From the NCBI RefSeq assembly GCF_901933205.1, contig NC_044572.1, forward strand, positions 36,053,501-36,117,500: a stretch of 64,000 bases of DNA, written 5' to 3'. Of the stretch, positions 39,101 through 51,100 are shown in pieces. The position numbers and the translations under genes were made by a program. Below the pieces are notes generated by a model. It was given only the letters and a program-made list of their open reading frames with translations. It was not told the DNA's origin and ran no database searches. Numbering within the stretch: position 1 is the first letter of the stretch; every line of letters begins with the position of its first letter. Origin of the DNA: Camarhynchus parvulus. Taxonomy: Eukaryota; Chordata; Aves; Passeriformes; Thraupidae.

Positions 39101-40379
39101 GTTAAAATGAAGAGTGAGGAAGAAGTCAGGTGGTCTGAAATATTTTCATCAGCTTACATTACAAAGAGTCTGCTTGAATAGGGAAGGAAAACATAACAGC
39201 CCTGCTCTGCACATTTAAAGGTTCTGCAAAAAGCCTTCCTTGGATCCCTTAGACTAGACATCCCACTCCCTCCCTGCCCACCTCTGGTGAGGTCTGGCAC
39301 TGCCTGGAGCTTGAGTAGATCTGGTGGCTACCACTGGTCACAAGTGGCTGGATGAGGAGCTGCTGGCAGACCAACTTTCTTGGCTCCACCTTCACCAAGC
39401 CCAACAGCACCTGAACAGCAATTGCTGCTGTGCCTTTTTTTTTTTGTGGAAAGGTGATTGTGACACTAACAAGGCAAGAAGGGTCAGGGAGGGAACAGCA
39501 GCAGGGACGTGTTCCCAGCTGGAAATGTGCATGCTGTCATCCTCAGCAGTGGCAGGGACTTCAGCTGCAGACTACCAATCGCTGGAATTTCTCAGGTTCT
39601 TCTCTGAAGGTTCATTTTGGCTTTATGAGTTAATCACGTCAGGAAAAGTCATTTCAACTCATATGCCTTTAGGAGTAATTACATATTTAAATGATTAAAC
39701 AAATCAGGAAGAAAACATATCTAGTGCAGAATGAAAGCAGTTAGCATTGAAATTCTTTTTTATATTTTTATATTAGTATTACAAGTTGTTTGCAAATAAC
39801 TTGCTCATTTTATATATGTAAGGAGTTCTGCCATGCCCTGCAAAAATAAATTAGATTTTATTGGTGCCTGGGTATTTAATAACTTCTATTTATTTGCTGC
39901 AAGAGTGGAGAATTAAGATAGAGTAGTTTATTTCACCAAAAGACTGACAAATGGCTCATTAGACACTTATAGAACTGAAGCTAATTGTACGATTTTTTGT
40001 TGTATTAATTGTCACTGCCTGCTTAGCTGGCTAACATTGGTCATCAATACAGAGCTTTTTCCTCTCAATCTCCAAAAGGTGTTAAAAAAAAAAGAAGGAA
40101 TTTTAAGATAAACAGAACAGTATTTATTTCCTAATATAAACAAAAATACTATTTGGATTGGAGGAGCATGAGGGAGGAGTAAGAGAGGATTAATGTGCTG
40201 GCTGTTCCCCACTGGGGCCACCAATAACAATCAATTCCAAACAGCAGTCACCTCACATCATCTAACAGCTTGAATCGTCGATATTCAAAGATTCTCTCCC
40301 CCCCTTTTTTTTTGTTCAGATTAAATATCATTTAAATTGCATCCTTTTTTTTTATTTCGTCAGAGACATAAGGTCAGAA
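36131..40379 (-). other. TBC1D5: Giant TBC1D5 intron, part 5
   Basis: This is AT-rich intron. An imperfect duplication (TTTCATGAGGA..CTAGAAGT) spans 38098-38148. A somewhat GC-richer region at about 39240-39600 has overlapping open frames with no recognisable protein. Nothing else can be named. Confidence 0.65.
38098..38148. repeat. Imperfect local duplication
   Basis: TTTCATGAGGAAACTAGAAGT at 38098-38118 and its shorter copy ending at 38148 (two A bases missing) lie about 32 bases apart. This is a small slippage-type duplication. Confidence 0.6.
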
Positions 40380-40640
40380 TTGATTGAATATGTACTACCT
40401 GCATATAATGATTTCCAGTTTTTTACAATCATGTGCTAATGCTGCACAGTAATGGCCTATGGATGAAGAGACAGATGTACTACCAGTCATTCGCTACACA
40501 TTTGCATTAACAAATCATCATTTAATTGAAGCCCATCCAACAAGTTTATGCTACTTAAATAAAGTTCCTTTCCATAAAAGATGCTGCAATGACACATGGT
40601 TGTTAACTGCAAGGTAAATAAAAAGTAGTATTTATTTTCT
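40380..40640. promoter_or_regulatory. Candidate conserved noncoding block
   Basis: This repeat-free block is rich in GCTAATG, TTTGCATTAAC and CATTTAATTG type cores and lacks any coherent reading frame. It reads like a vertebrate conserved noncoding element, but conservation is not testable here. Confidence 0.25.
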
Positions 40641-43600
40641 TGCCACTGGTTTAGGTAAGTATTAAAATGTACACTTATTAATTTGTATTTTGCTCAGAAA
40701 TAAACCACCTGACATCTAACATAGCAATCCAAGCTAGTACTACTATGAGACGAGATAATTCACTTTTAGAAATAATCGTTTTGTAACACCACAATTTCAT
40801 GCTTTACAGATTTTTATTTTCCCCCAAAATATATAATAGAACATAGTTTATATGAAGGCTATACATGAGTTGTGTGTTAATACTTTTAGGCAAGCTCTAA
40901 TAACACAAACCTCAAACCCTGCTGCTATCAACATGGGCTACAATTTTTTTTATGTCTCATTGTTGACTACAAACATTGGCACCACACTTAGAAACCTAGT
41001 TGCCTCCCTCCACAATTTAGATATTACTGCTTTCTTTTTAATACTGTCTAGGGAACAATTCAGGTAGGTTGTGATGCCCCTACATGTTTCAGATATAGAA
41101 AACCACTATCTATTCATTTCTCCTTTCAGAACATGTTGCAAAATATTAAAATCTGAGAAGAAAGCATATCATAAAATGAGGAACCTATAAAACCAATTTT
41201 CTCTCCTTCTAGAGATGGTTTAACAGTACTTTCAGCATATTCAGTTCATGGTGCATTTTTGCATCTGCAAAGCAGAATAAAGATATTTTGATACTGTCTG
41301 TTAAACTGACAAACAATACTTCGAAGCTAACATGCTAGGACAAGGAGATATATTTTTAATTGTGTTTTTGGCTCAAATCTACATTTTCCAGCAACCACAA
41401 TCTTTTAGGATGAAAGCACTATATAAATGAAAGATGGTATTAGTAATAATAGTTGACATCCTTTACTATGCTGGTATTGGCTTACATCTAAACACATCAT
41501 TGAATTTTTTTTTTACCTAAATACAAAAATAATAATCTATTTTCCCTTTACTGACAGTACACTGAAAATAAAATATTTATTTTTAAAAAAGGAAAAAAAT
41601 AAGTATCTTAGGAAAACTAGAAAATTCATTCTGAGAGTGGGAAAAGGCAGTCTTTTTCTAAGTAGAGAAAACAGAATTTAAACATAAACAGATGCATTTT
41701 CCTTCCCTTCAGGAATGTGCAGGGATGGGAGGAGACAGGGGAGTCTCCAGGTTGACCTTTTGTTGTTGTTGTTGTTACTGATGATGGAAAACACTAAAAA
41801 TTTCACCATACCATGATTGAAACTACAATGTAGAACTCCGAAATATATCTAAAAGCACACTGCAGCATACAAGAAGAGATAAAACCTAAGATTTATTTCC
41901 TCACACAAGGAACAGTGTATAAAAGCTACAAAATGCAATCCCATACAAAATAAACAGACATACAAAAAAACCCTACTGTGATTTGCCTGCATGTTCTCCA
42001 AGCTTTTTTTATATGCTAACTCAGAACAGTAATTAAAGATCTTGCAAGTTGACTTCTGTTTTCCAGAACTATGAGTTGTACGTAAAACGTGCCTTTTCAT
42101 TGAAACAATTACAATTAATCAAAACAGTGAAAGCTAATACTACTCAAGTCCAACCTACTGCTGTGCCCAGCAATATATCAAACTGTCTGTTGTCAAACAT
42201 ACTAAACAAACTTCAACAGAATGTTTTCACTACAAATAAGAGCAAACATGCTTGCTAAGTATTTTTTAGTCAAACTGCAACCTCAGTAATCCATTCTGTC
42301 ACTGGATTTTAATTTGCAGTAGTCAATCACAGTCTCAGACAGATCCATATTTGACTACAGAGAGGAAACTCATTGGGACTAACAAATGAGTACCTGCAAA
42401 TGACTACTATAGCCCCAAATTTGTTTAGGGATTTGTATCTATGTACTCAGGTTTGTTCCTTTACACTATCAACTTTTTTCAGCATGAGATTTTAAAATTA
42501 AAGAAAGAAGAAAAATGAAGACCATGTACTGTTTTCACTGCTACTGCCCTAGACACATACCAGCTTAATAATATTGTGTCTTCTTCAATGTTCATATTCA
42601 TTTCAACTATTCATTTAAGCATTTATGGCAATCTTCATTACAGAGAACCTTCTACCTCAGAACTTGTTCATAAATTAACAAAAGCCTTTTTCCAGAAACT
42701 CAAATTCATATTAAACACAGATCACATCCATGATATAACTAATCCATGACATATTATAAATAGTCAACAAAAATAGATATACTTACACTTCTCATGGCAC
42801 CTCCCCTGCCCTACCTAGGAGTCATAACTATTTTCTTAATAAAGAAATATGGCATTTGGTATCTGACAGAAAAAAACTTGTTTACCAGTGAAGTCAGTCT
42901 TTTTTGCAATTGGTAATCAATGCAGAAACTGAAGTTTTATATAAAAGAAGCGATACAGAGGACAGGAATATTGGAGTTTAACAAACAGATCAGGCCTTTA
43001 TTACCAGCAAGCTCCATTATGGATTTGTGAGCTTTGTAAGCCAAGCTCCCCCAAGTGTAATTAAATTTTTATTTATAATGTGTTTGTGACTGTTAACTTT
43101 GTGTTGCCTCTGCTTGTTCCCCCCCCAAATCCAATGTGAAATAGTATTCCACATTTACTGCTGCAGAGAGCGGTGCTTTATTCAGTTGCTGATTTCATCT
43201 CTAGCCTTATAAGAGATGAGAAGTACAAATAAACATATTGTATATTATTTATACACAAACACCCGTGTCTTTAAGCATAGATATATACATATACACTGCT
43301 GCATGCAGACGCTCTAAGCCAAAACTGAGGACAAAAGAAGCACATGTCAGTTAAAATTGAACACATGTGAGCAAGCATCACTTTTTTTCCTACCAAGAGC
43401 ACTATTTATCACATATTTGTATCGTGGAGAGACATGAAAGCTCCAGTAAGATAGGGCGATGCAGCACTGCAGAGTACATTTTATGCCGCAAGCCATGTCT
43501 GAGATTAGTGTAAATGTACCAGGAAAAGGTTCTAAACTCCAACAAAGCTGGCATCCATGCTTTATTTATATGTTCATTTATGAAGAGGACTTCATGAAAA

Positions 43601-43779
43601 AGCCCTCTGACTCCAAGAATGTATTTTTTATTTTTTGCATTAACTCCATTCCTGCTTTCATTCAGGTATTACCCTCCGGAACCAATACTTATTTAAAAAA
43701 AAAAAAAAAAAAAAGCTTAATATAAGTAACCACAGGAGGATCTCTTCTCCCCTTGAAAAACTGCAAATAAAGATGTCAG
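40641..43779 (-). other. TBC1D5: Giant TBC1D5 intron, part 6
   Basis: This is AT-rich intron. A short (TTG)n stretch occurs at 41760-41775 and a 20-base poly-A at 43695-43714. The stretch 43000-43240 is of higher complexity and may belong to the candidate regulatory cluster that follows. No gene is recognised. Confidence 0.6.
43695..43714. repeat. Poly-A run (20 bases)
   Basis: Twenty consecutive A residues follow ATTT. I found no open frame resembling a known gene upstream, and no target-site duplication that would mark a processed pseudogene. Confidence 0.9.
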
Positions 43780-44010
43780 CTATTGAGTATATTTGTGGCG
43801 TCTCCAGCAGCTGCTGTTAAATACCAGCTGGTCTAGCTGATTAAAATTACCTCCGAGTTGGTATTATAAAGATGCCTGGGCAGCGTTGCTGTATTAATGG
43901 ATTATTGAGTGAGCGATGAAAACCTTGGCCAGCTGATGCGTTTTATTACAGATAGGCTTTATGATGTGTAATCACTGTAATTTTTATAACTAGAGGAAAC
44001 GGGGAAAAAA
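43780..44010. promoter_or_regulatory. Candidate enhancer with three CAGCTG E-boxes
   Basis: Three identical CAGCTG E-boxes lie at 43808-43813, 43825-43830 and 43930-43935. The first is embedded in the 12-bp palindrome CAGCAGCTGCTG and the second in CCAGCTGG. Around them are TAGCTGATTAAAATTACC, TGTATTAATGGATTATTG and GTGTAATCAC, which are homeodomain-type cores. The block is repeat-free and much less AT-biased than its flanks. bHLH plus homeodomain clustering of this kind is common in developmental enhancers. The call is inference. Confidence 0.4.
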
Positions 44011-45645
44011 AGAAGAACTTTCTTTCTCCCCTTACTCATAGTGAAATCAGTTGAACCAGATTTTTTCTTGCCAGTCTGTTACTTAGGAGTTAGCTAAATA
44101 ATTTGGGTTTTAACAGTTTCTGCATATGTAAGACTTTATCCACACCTACACATACCTAAAGAATGAGAAACTGTGTTCAATGCTACCCTGTGTTTACCTG
44201 TTTTACATATGCTTGGGTTTACACATTGGATATTTATTTCATCCTTTGACTACCAGGCGAGTGCTGCAACTGGCCATATGAGATAAACCCTTGTGCATTA
44301 TTTAACGACTGAGCTACACTGCAAACACACCTCATATTCTCCAGGTTCAGCAATTCAGCTGGTGGGGTCTTATGTCTCGTCTCTCCATCTCTTCCCTCCC
44401 ACATTCTCCTCCCCTTCCAGCAAAACCTTCACACAGTATGTCACTTAACCATCTCTCAAACTTTCTTCCCCCTTACTAACTACGTTTTTACCATGTTGTC
44501 TTGTCTTCTGATGGTAGTTTAGTTTGCTACCGAACTAAATGTGCTAATTATGAAAATCCTGTAAGCAATACCAGCATTTGAGGTTTTATAAAAAATAAAT
44601 GACTGCGTACTTGGAAGATTCAGATATACTGGTGAAAAATTTTATTATAGATGACTTCTGTTGTGAGGTGCTTCAGCGTTCAAGCCAATTCAAGCCAAAT
44701 GCTATTTACTGAAAGCATCTCAAGAGAAAATACTGCAATTTTTTCTGCAATGGACACACACCAAAAGCCAACTAATGACACCTGAAATTTTTCAGTGGAA
44801 TGTGAACTGTTGAAATATAAAAAGAGAGTAAAATTAAGAAAAGGTCTTAAGCTCTTAAAACTTTTCTCATGGCAACATAGCATTGCTTGTCTTTTTCCAC
44901 AGGAGATAATTAATATGAACTCTTCCACAGAGTTAAGAAAACAAATCTCTATAATGTTCACAAACTGATACAAGTTACAAAATTTTATAGGAAGGACTCT
45001 GTGAAATATAGCTGGATATTATTCCAGCCCATAAAGTATAGAGACAAATTTTTGGGAGTTGCTACTACACCCCATACATCCACCTGCAACCCTCATTGAG
45101 GATTTTTTACTTATGCTGGTGTTCACGTGAAGTCCTGCAGACAGATTATTTAAACCATTTTCTAGAAGAAAAAGCTGCTCTAATTCCAACATTTAGTAGA
45201 TCAAAAGATAAATTAGATCAAAGATGGATCAAAAGATAAGTTAAAGCCAATTTAATGAATAAGTTTGTAAAAGGCAAGGATTTTACAATGGACAATTTTT
45301 TTAATTTAAAGGTGAGTCTTACAAATAAATTTTGGTCCATCCAGGACTAAAATAATCTAGGTGCTCTCCTTTTTTCATTTTATGAGTAGAACCTAAGCTG
45401 TACTATGGTGCAAATGTGCATTTCCAAGTCCAACACCTGATAATGTGAATATGTGATATACGTCTCTGATGATTCATCTGGCTGTTTTGAATCACTTTTG
45501 CACTGCCATGACTAGCTATTGAAATAATGATGGTAGTTGTCTGCAAATGGAGGGAAAAAAGCATGTTCCATCAAGTCGATATGCTGTAGATAAAAAAGGG
45601 CCTTTCCACTCTTTCTAATTTAATCTTTTTTAATGGAATTGTATT
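44011..45645 (-). other. TBC1D5: Giant TBC1D5 intron, part 7
   Basis: This is AT-rich intron with a short imperfect duplication at about 45198-45240 (AGATCAAAAGATAA-like units). No gene or repeat family is recognised. Confidence 0.65.
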
Positions 45646-45840
45646 ATCATAGAGGTTGGAAAAGATCTCTAAGATCATCAAGTCCAACCTAGCACTGCTG
45701 AGTCCAAGACAAAACCACGTCCCTAAGTGTCACATCTACACCCCTCTTATATCACTTCTAGGGAGGGCAATCCCACTACTTCCCTGGGAAACCTGTTCCA
45801 ATGTTTGACAACCCTTCCCATGAAGAAATGTTTTGCAACA
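45646..45840 (-). mobile_element. CR1 LINE 3' end, antisense on the plus strand
   Basis: The plus strand reads ATCATAGAGGTTGGAAAAGA, then TCTAAGATCATCAAGTCCAACC, and later GGGAAACCTGTTCCAATG and CCCATGAAGAAATGTTTTGC. This is the reverse complement of the CR1 3' region seen at 12430-12664, with the avian GGTTGGAAAAGA...AAGTCCAACC signature. It is 5'-truncated and diverged. It lies in the same orientation as TBC1D5. Confidence 0.92.
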
Positions 45841-46680
45841 TGAAATGTGGTTTCTGCAGAACACCTGAGCAGGGGAAAGGTAGATGGGCAAAGCCATTAG
45901 GACAGGCTAAGGAGGGCTGTGTAAGGTGAAACCACACCAAGCTGCGAAGCTGCAGAGCTCCCTGCAGCACGTAATGACAGTTGTGCCAGGCTGCAGCACC
46001 TCAGCCTCGGGCTGTGCCAAGCGCAGCCGGCAGAGCCGCAGCCGCGGCTCACGGGGGCATTGCCATCCAGCACCTGCTGTGCCTCCATTTCACAGCTGCA
46101 GCCCGAGCAGATCCTGCAGTCTGAAACCTCTTTCAGAAGGGACGTGCATTTTCACATTTGTGCCAATAAAGAAAATAAAAGAAAATAGTAAAATAGTGAT
46201 GGTTTTGGTCTGGCAAACCCCCCACTATTTTCTCAAACCCTGTGACTTTCATCCTTCTGCTGGGAGCCAACAATGGGTCTGCAGCTTGCAGCCACTAGCG
46301 AAAAACAAACCAGAGAACAGCTGTCTGTCCCAGCTACTTCCTGGTTTTTCCTGTGGTGCATTCCACACAATACTCTGAAAGCATTTACTCCTTGGGCACA
46401 GCTTAGGCAGGGTTTGCTGGGGCGCTGGCCAGGCTGGGGCTGCTGTTTCTTAAGGAAACTGCTGGTGCTCCGTACCTTGCTCCAGCACCAGGACGGGGGA
46501 ATTCAGCTTTTCTGAGCTCTCCCACTGTATATTTTTAATGCATTTAGTGAATTTCCAACTTGAGCAAGCCTCCCAAAAATAAATGACAAACCCACCCCAA
46601 ATCTGCAAGGCTTTGTGGGTATTTCTGGGCTGAGGCACGTTTACCATACAGCATGGAGAGGTGTCTCGCATCTAACCATG
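45841..46680. other. GC-rich intronic island with CpG cluster, unidentified
   Basis: Directly beside the CR1 relic is a GC-rich stretch whose core (about 45940-46100) has clustered CpGs (AAGCGCAGCCGGCAGAGCC, CCGCGGCTCACGGGGG). An AATAAA follows at about 46165. A 150-codon open frame on the plus strand (45926-46378) runs through it, but its Ser/Arg/Cys-rich translation fits GC-rich noncoding sequence and has no domain. It could be an unrecognised repeat, an LTR remnant, or a small CpG island with promoter activity. Confidence 0.3.
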
Positions 46681-47189
46681 GATGGGAAAAACCACCTTAG
46701 TGCAGAGGAAGACGCAGTTATAGTTAGAGAGCTTATAGGTTGAGACATAGTGCTAACTTGAAATACTCCAAATTTCCCACAGAAGGACTACTTGAAGTAA
46801 AATTTATACCACTGTCACCCACAGGGATCCACACCAAGACACCCAACTGAAAGCACAGAAAAAATAAATTATTATGTATGAGAAGGAAAAACTAAAGGAA
46901 GGCAGTCCTCTAAAAGCTAAAAGGATTACAATATCTTAAGTATCTTTGCATTTGTGGTAAATAAATATATATTGATAAGCTTAGAATTAATGGTCAATTT
47001 AACATGCACGCTAAATTCTATGCAAAATAAGATTCTTAATTCACTTGGGTTAATAAACATAAAATTCTGATAATTACAGATACAATAATGTCGTATGAGC
47101 ACTTTAAACATATGCTGTGGGAATTAAATCTTGGCTATTCCTGCCCACTAAGGACCAGTTTTTAATCTTCGATGCATGATATGTAGTAA
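46681..47189 (-). other. TBC1D5: Giant TBC1D5 intron, part 8
   Basis: This is AT-rich intron in which I see nothing to annotate. Confidence 0.65.
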
Positions 47190-48120
47190 TGGATTTTACG
47201 AGTTGACTTTTTTAAATTTGATGATCAGGTTAATGAAATTTATAATGATATTTTTCACACCAAGTTCAAAATAGTAGTTAACTCCTTGGCAGAGGAATTC
47301 AGATTGGACATGTAATGGATGTACCAGCAACTGCTGATGTGAAAGGATTAATCATCATTTTAGACTTTTATTAAATTAGATAAAATGGGATAGGCATGAA
47401 TCAGAATATATAGCAATTAATCACTGGACTTTATTGAGTCTTTTAAAAATCTTATTTGCTTCTGAGTTGACAACTAATCTAGGCCATTCTGTACCAGTTT
47501 GACAAACTCTCCAGATAATGACTGTGACTAGAGCATTAATAATATCGTCATTTAGCAAAAAATATTTTTTCTCTATGTAAACTATTTTTTTTTAACACTT
47601 GTCGGTGTTGAAGGTAATATTAGTCACACCACAACATTGCAATTCAGTTCATCTTTTCCTATTGAAATCTTTTGCTTTTATAAATTTGTTTGGTTTTTTT
47701 TGAAATTTAGATAATGGATAAAACCAGTATGTATAGATGACCAAAGTTTTCGGTATATCCAACTAGCACTTAATGTAAACTGTTACAGCTATACACACTG
47801 GAATTGCTGGAAAATAAAAATTACTAAACTTTTGAAGTTTATTTATTGATCACTGAGAACTACCCCAGTTAAATTACCATAAACCTCAACATCACAACAA
47901 CTACTAATCCAGCTAATAGGAATTAAGGGAGATGGAAGATACATAATAAGCATCTGGGGGATATGGAATTTATCCCATGAGTGTAGTAAAGAGCTCATAA
48001 TTTAAGAGTGCCAAAACCCAAGTGCATCATGAAGGCCTTTCCTCACAAGTGACATTAATTGCATATCCCACAGATGCTTATTACATATTCTATTTATACC
48101 TCTGAGAAGAAAAATATTCG
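47190..48120. promoter_or_regulatory. Candidate conserved noncoding region (two blocks)
   Basis: The blocks at 47190-47560 and 47880-48120 are repeat-free and dense in GATTAATC, CAATTAATCA, CATTAATAAT and GACATTAATTGCATAT motifs, with a more AT-rich gap between them. The texture suggests a distal regulatory element. No reading frame is coherent. Evidence is by composition only. Confidence 0.28.
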
Positions 48121-51100
48121 TTTAAAGTTTAAAGGTTTAGTACTGCTTAAACACAATGTAACACAGCTGTCTCATGATGTCACAGGGAATATCAAAGGCT
48201 GCAGCACAAAGTCATAATGTAAGAAATAGTTTAGACATAAGATAAATCAGGGAATGTGTTTCAGCATGAGAGTCCCAGAGCTCAGACGTACATTAAAGCA
48301 GGACGTATAACTACGTACTTCAGCTGGATTTGGGATTACACCATTAAAAAGGTTTTCTGATTACAATTATTGAAGTAAGAAAAAGGAGAATTAAATCTAT
48401 TTCGATTATTTTAAACAGCTTTTCAATAAGTAGCATGTCAAACCATTAATACTAATATATGAATGCTAAAGACAAAGATGCCATTATCTTTTCTACTGCT
48501 CAGTTTATAGAGATATAACCATCATCATTAATGTTTCTAGATATTAAGCATGCTATTCCGTTGTAAGTTTTCTGCAAGGACTGTTTTCTTCTGTTGACAT
48601 TACTCTTTTGTGATTTCTCTCATAGATAAGTAAGACAATGAGAATTCTTTGATTCAAAATGTCCCATATACTTCTAGAGATCTGTATTTCCATTAGTAAA
48701 AAACCCCCTGAACCTGATATTACTGATTTTGCATGTCATTCCTAAATGTGCGTGCTAGAAATAGAATAGACTGCAAGGCCCAAGCTTAGACTCTAACAGC
48801 TCACACGACATTCACTGTGTGTGCTGTACACAACTACAGACTTCACTTAGATGTGATGGAATTTTGAGTTAAACACTGTACAGATATTTCATAACATACA
48901 ACATGTTACACAGTTCTGCTGCTACACTGCACATGTGGCTATGTGTACAGATTTATCCAAAGTATGAAAATATTTTTTGCTAACGTCTCTACTTCTGTGA
49001 ATAAAAGTCTGGTAGCATTACCAGTAGGAGTAACAAGCAGTCAGAAGCTGCAGGAGTTTAATTATCTCATATTTTCTGCATTATATTATATTGTGAACTT
49101 AAAAACCAGAAAAAAAATGAAATTTCTTTTCTCTCTCCCTTTTCTCAATACCATGAGCAAAAGATATTGCTTCTGTGGCATTCAAAGATCATTGTATTGG
49201 GCACTTTTTCCAGACAAAAAAGTGTATAAAAGGTATTCAAAGGAAGTATGCTAACCATGGTCCTAATTTCCTAATTTCAAATAAGGTGATAAGAAGTTAA
49301 GAAAAGCAGACCATTAAAAGTGACAGATGGCAGTATAAAAGTCTATGAAAGGCAGTGCTCTCTCATGGACTTCTCAAGCTGATGTTATATTGGGTGATGT
49401 CATTTTGCTTCTCTGAAATTTGGGAAGAATTGCTGTTCTGCTATCAATACATTCCATAGTTAATAACAAAGTCTAGGTACATCCATGGCCTTTTTTCCTT
49501 AGAAACAGTGCTATCTGGAAGTTCAAGGGAGTCATCACTGGCAGTCAATACCAAGCTGCAAATGCTGTGCTGAGTGTTTTCAGGGAAAGAATATAGATGG
49601 GTAGCACCCTTGGCTTTCTGTAAAGATTCAAGTATGACTCGTTCATTGATTTCAAAATTTGTATTGGAAAAAAGCTCCTACTCTTGTCTGCTTTTGTTCT
49701 TTTTCACTAGACAATTCTGTGTCGCAATGCTGTGCACAGATTTTTCTCTTGCCAAAATCTGTGGAGTCTTCCTGCTAAGTTATGTACCTTAACCCTTTAG
49801 GGCCTCTTGCTATTATATTCAGTATGAGGTGTGATGAAATATTATCCCCATTTTTACAGCTTTACTTCAGTGAAATAATTCTATTCTTAGAAATGTTTCT
49901 CAGACATAATTTTTCGTGCTTTACCTAGACTAAAATATGGTGAATTCATACAATATGCAAAAGTTACACAAAATTGTGCACCCTAATTAACAGCACTACT
50001 CTTGAGCAACCTATTCCTGTGACCTGCGTTAATGGATTTTATTCTTCGGATATGGATGGCTTGCTTTAATATTTCATAGGGTACTTTTAAAAATTCTTGC
50101 TCAAAACCACATCAGAATCAGAAAAGATACTCAAGGCGTGCACCTATTTGGAACAAGATTTTTTTTTATTGATGAGGCTTCTACGACTCTAACAAGATGT
50201 TGGAAAGAGGTTCACAAGGTCATGGAGAACTACTATCCAGCTCACCCATTTTAAAAATTAGGACAGACTGTTGCATTATTTTCAGGGCAGGATCTTTTAC
50301 TGTTGCATGGACTTCCAACTCTGTTATGAATCTTTCTAAGTCAAGAACTCCCAATAAAACAACTGCCAGAGGAAATTCAGAACATGTAAGGGGAACTATA
50401 TAGGTTGTCTGTAGGATTCTCCACCTTTCCCCCTCCCTCGCCCAAACCCCTCACCTCAGTCTGTAACATCTGGTTAGGCTGAAGGGCAGGGAGAGCACGG
50501 TCTATAAGGGTAGAAATGCCTATCCAAGAACTAATCTTGGTATCTGAAGTGGAAGCAGTGACTTGACTACCTGGTGAATTATTACTTTGGTGCAGAGAAA
50601 ACCCAAAAAGGAAGCATTCTTCCCGATGCTGACACTATATACTGCAACATACTGCCAATTAACTGCATTCTACTGGGCAATCAGATGCTTCTAGAGAAAA
50701 TGCAGACTGGCCATATTCCTACAGAATTACTATTTCACTAATTTTCAACAACATTTTCATTAGTAATGAATTGTGGTTTCAGGATATAATTTTCTGCTAA
50801 AATGAAGAACTCAGATGAAAATGACCCTGAAGAGACAGATGATTAACATGTCCTAGGCTAAGGCTGAAGACTGTGCTATCCCTAAAGTTGACATCCCACA
50901 CCTCAAGGGAGGTCACGACCAATTGGTTTTTTCTCAAATGCAATTCCTTGTCATCCTTCTCCCCACCTAGAAAAATCCAAAATGGCCTAGTTTGTTCTGA
51001 CATGGAATAATGACTAAGTATTAAAACCTGAGGGTTTTTTAAATGAGATTACCTCTGCTTCCAACAGGCCAACATTATGCATTTAAGTATTTCATGCTGA

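Noticed and set aside
43695..43714. Poly-A as the tail of a processed pseudogene
   Set aside because: There is no recognisable coding remnant upstream and no flanking direct repeat.
45926..46378. 150-codon plus-strand open frame as a protein gene
   Set aside because: It is rich in Ser, Arg, Cys and Pro as expected from GC-rich noncoding DNA. It has no domain, no splice support and lies in a GC island beside a CR1 relic.
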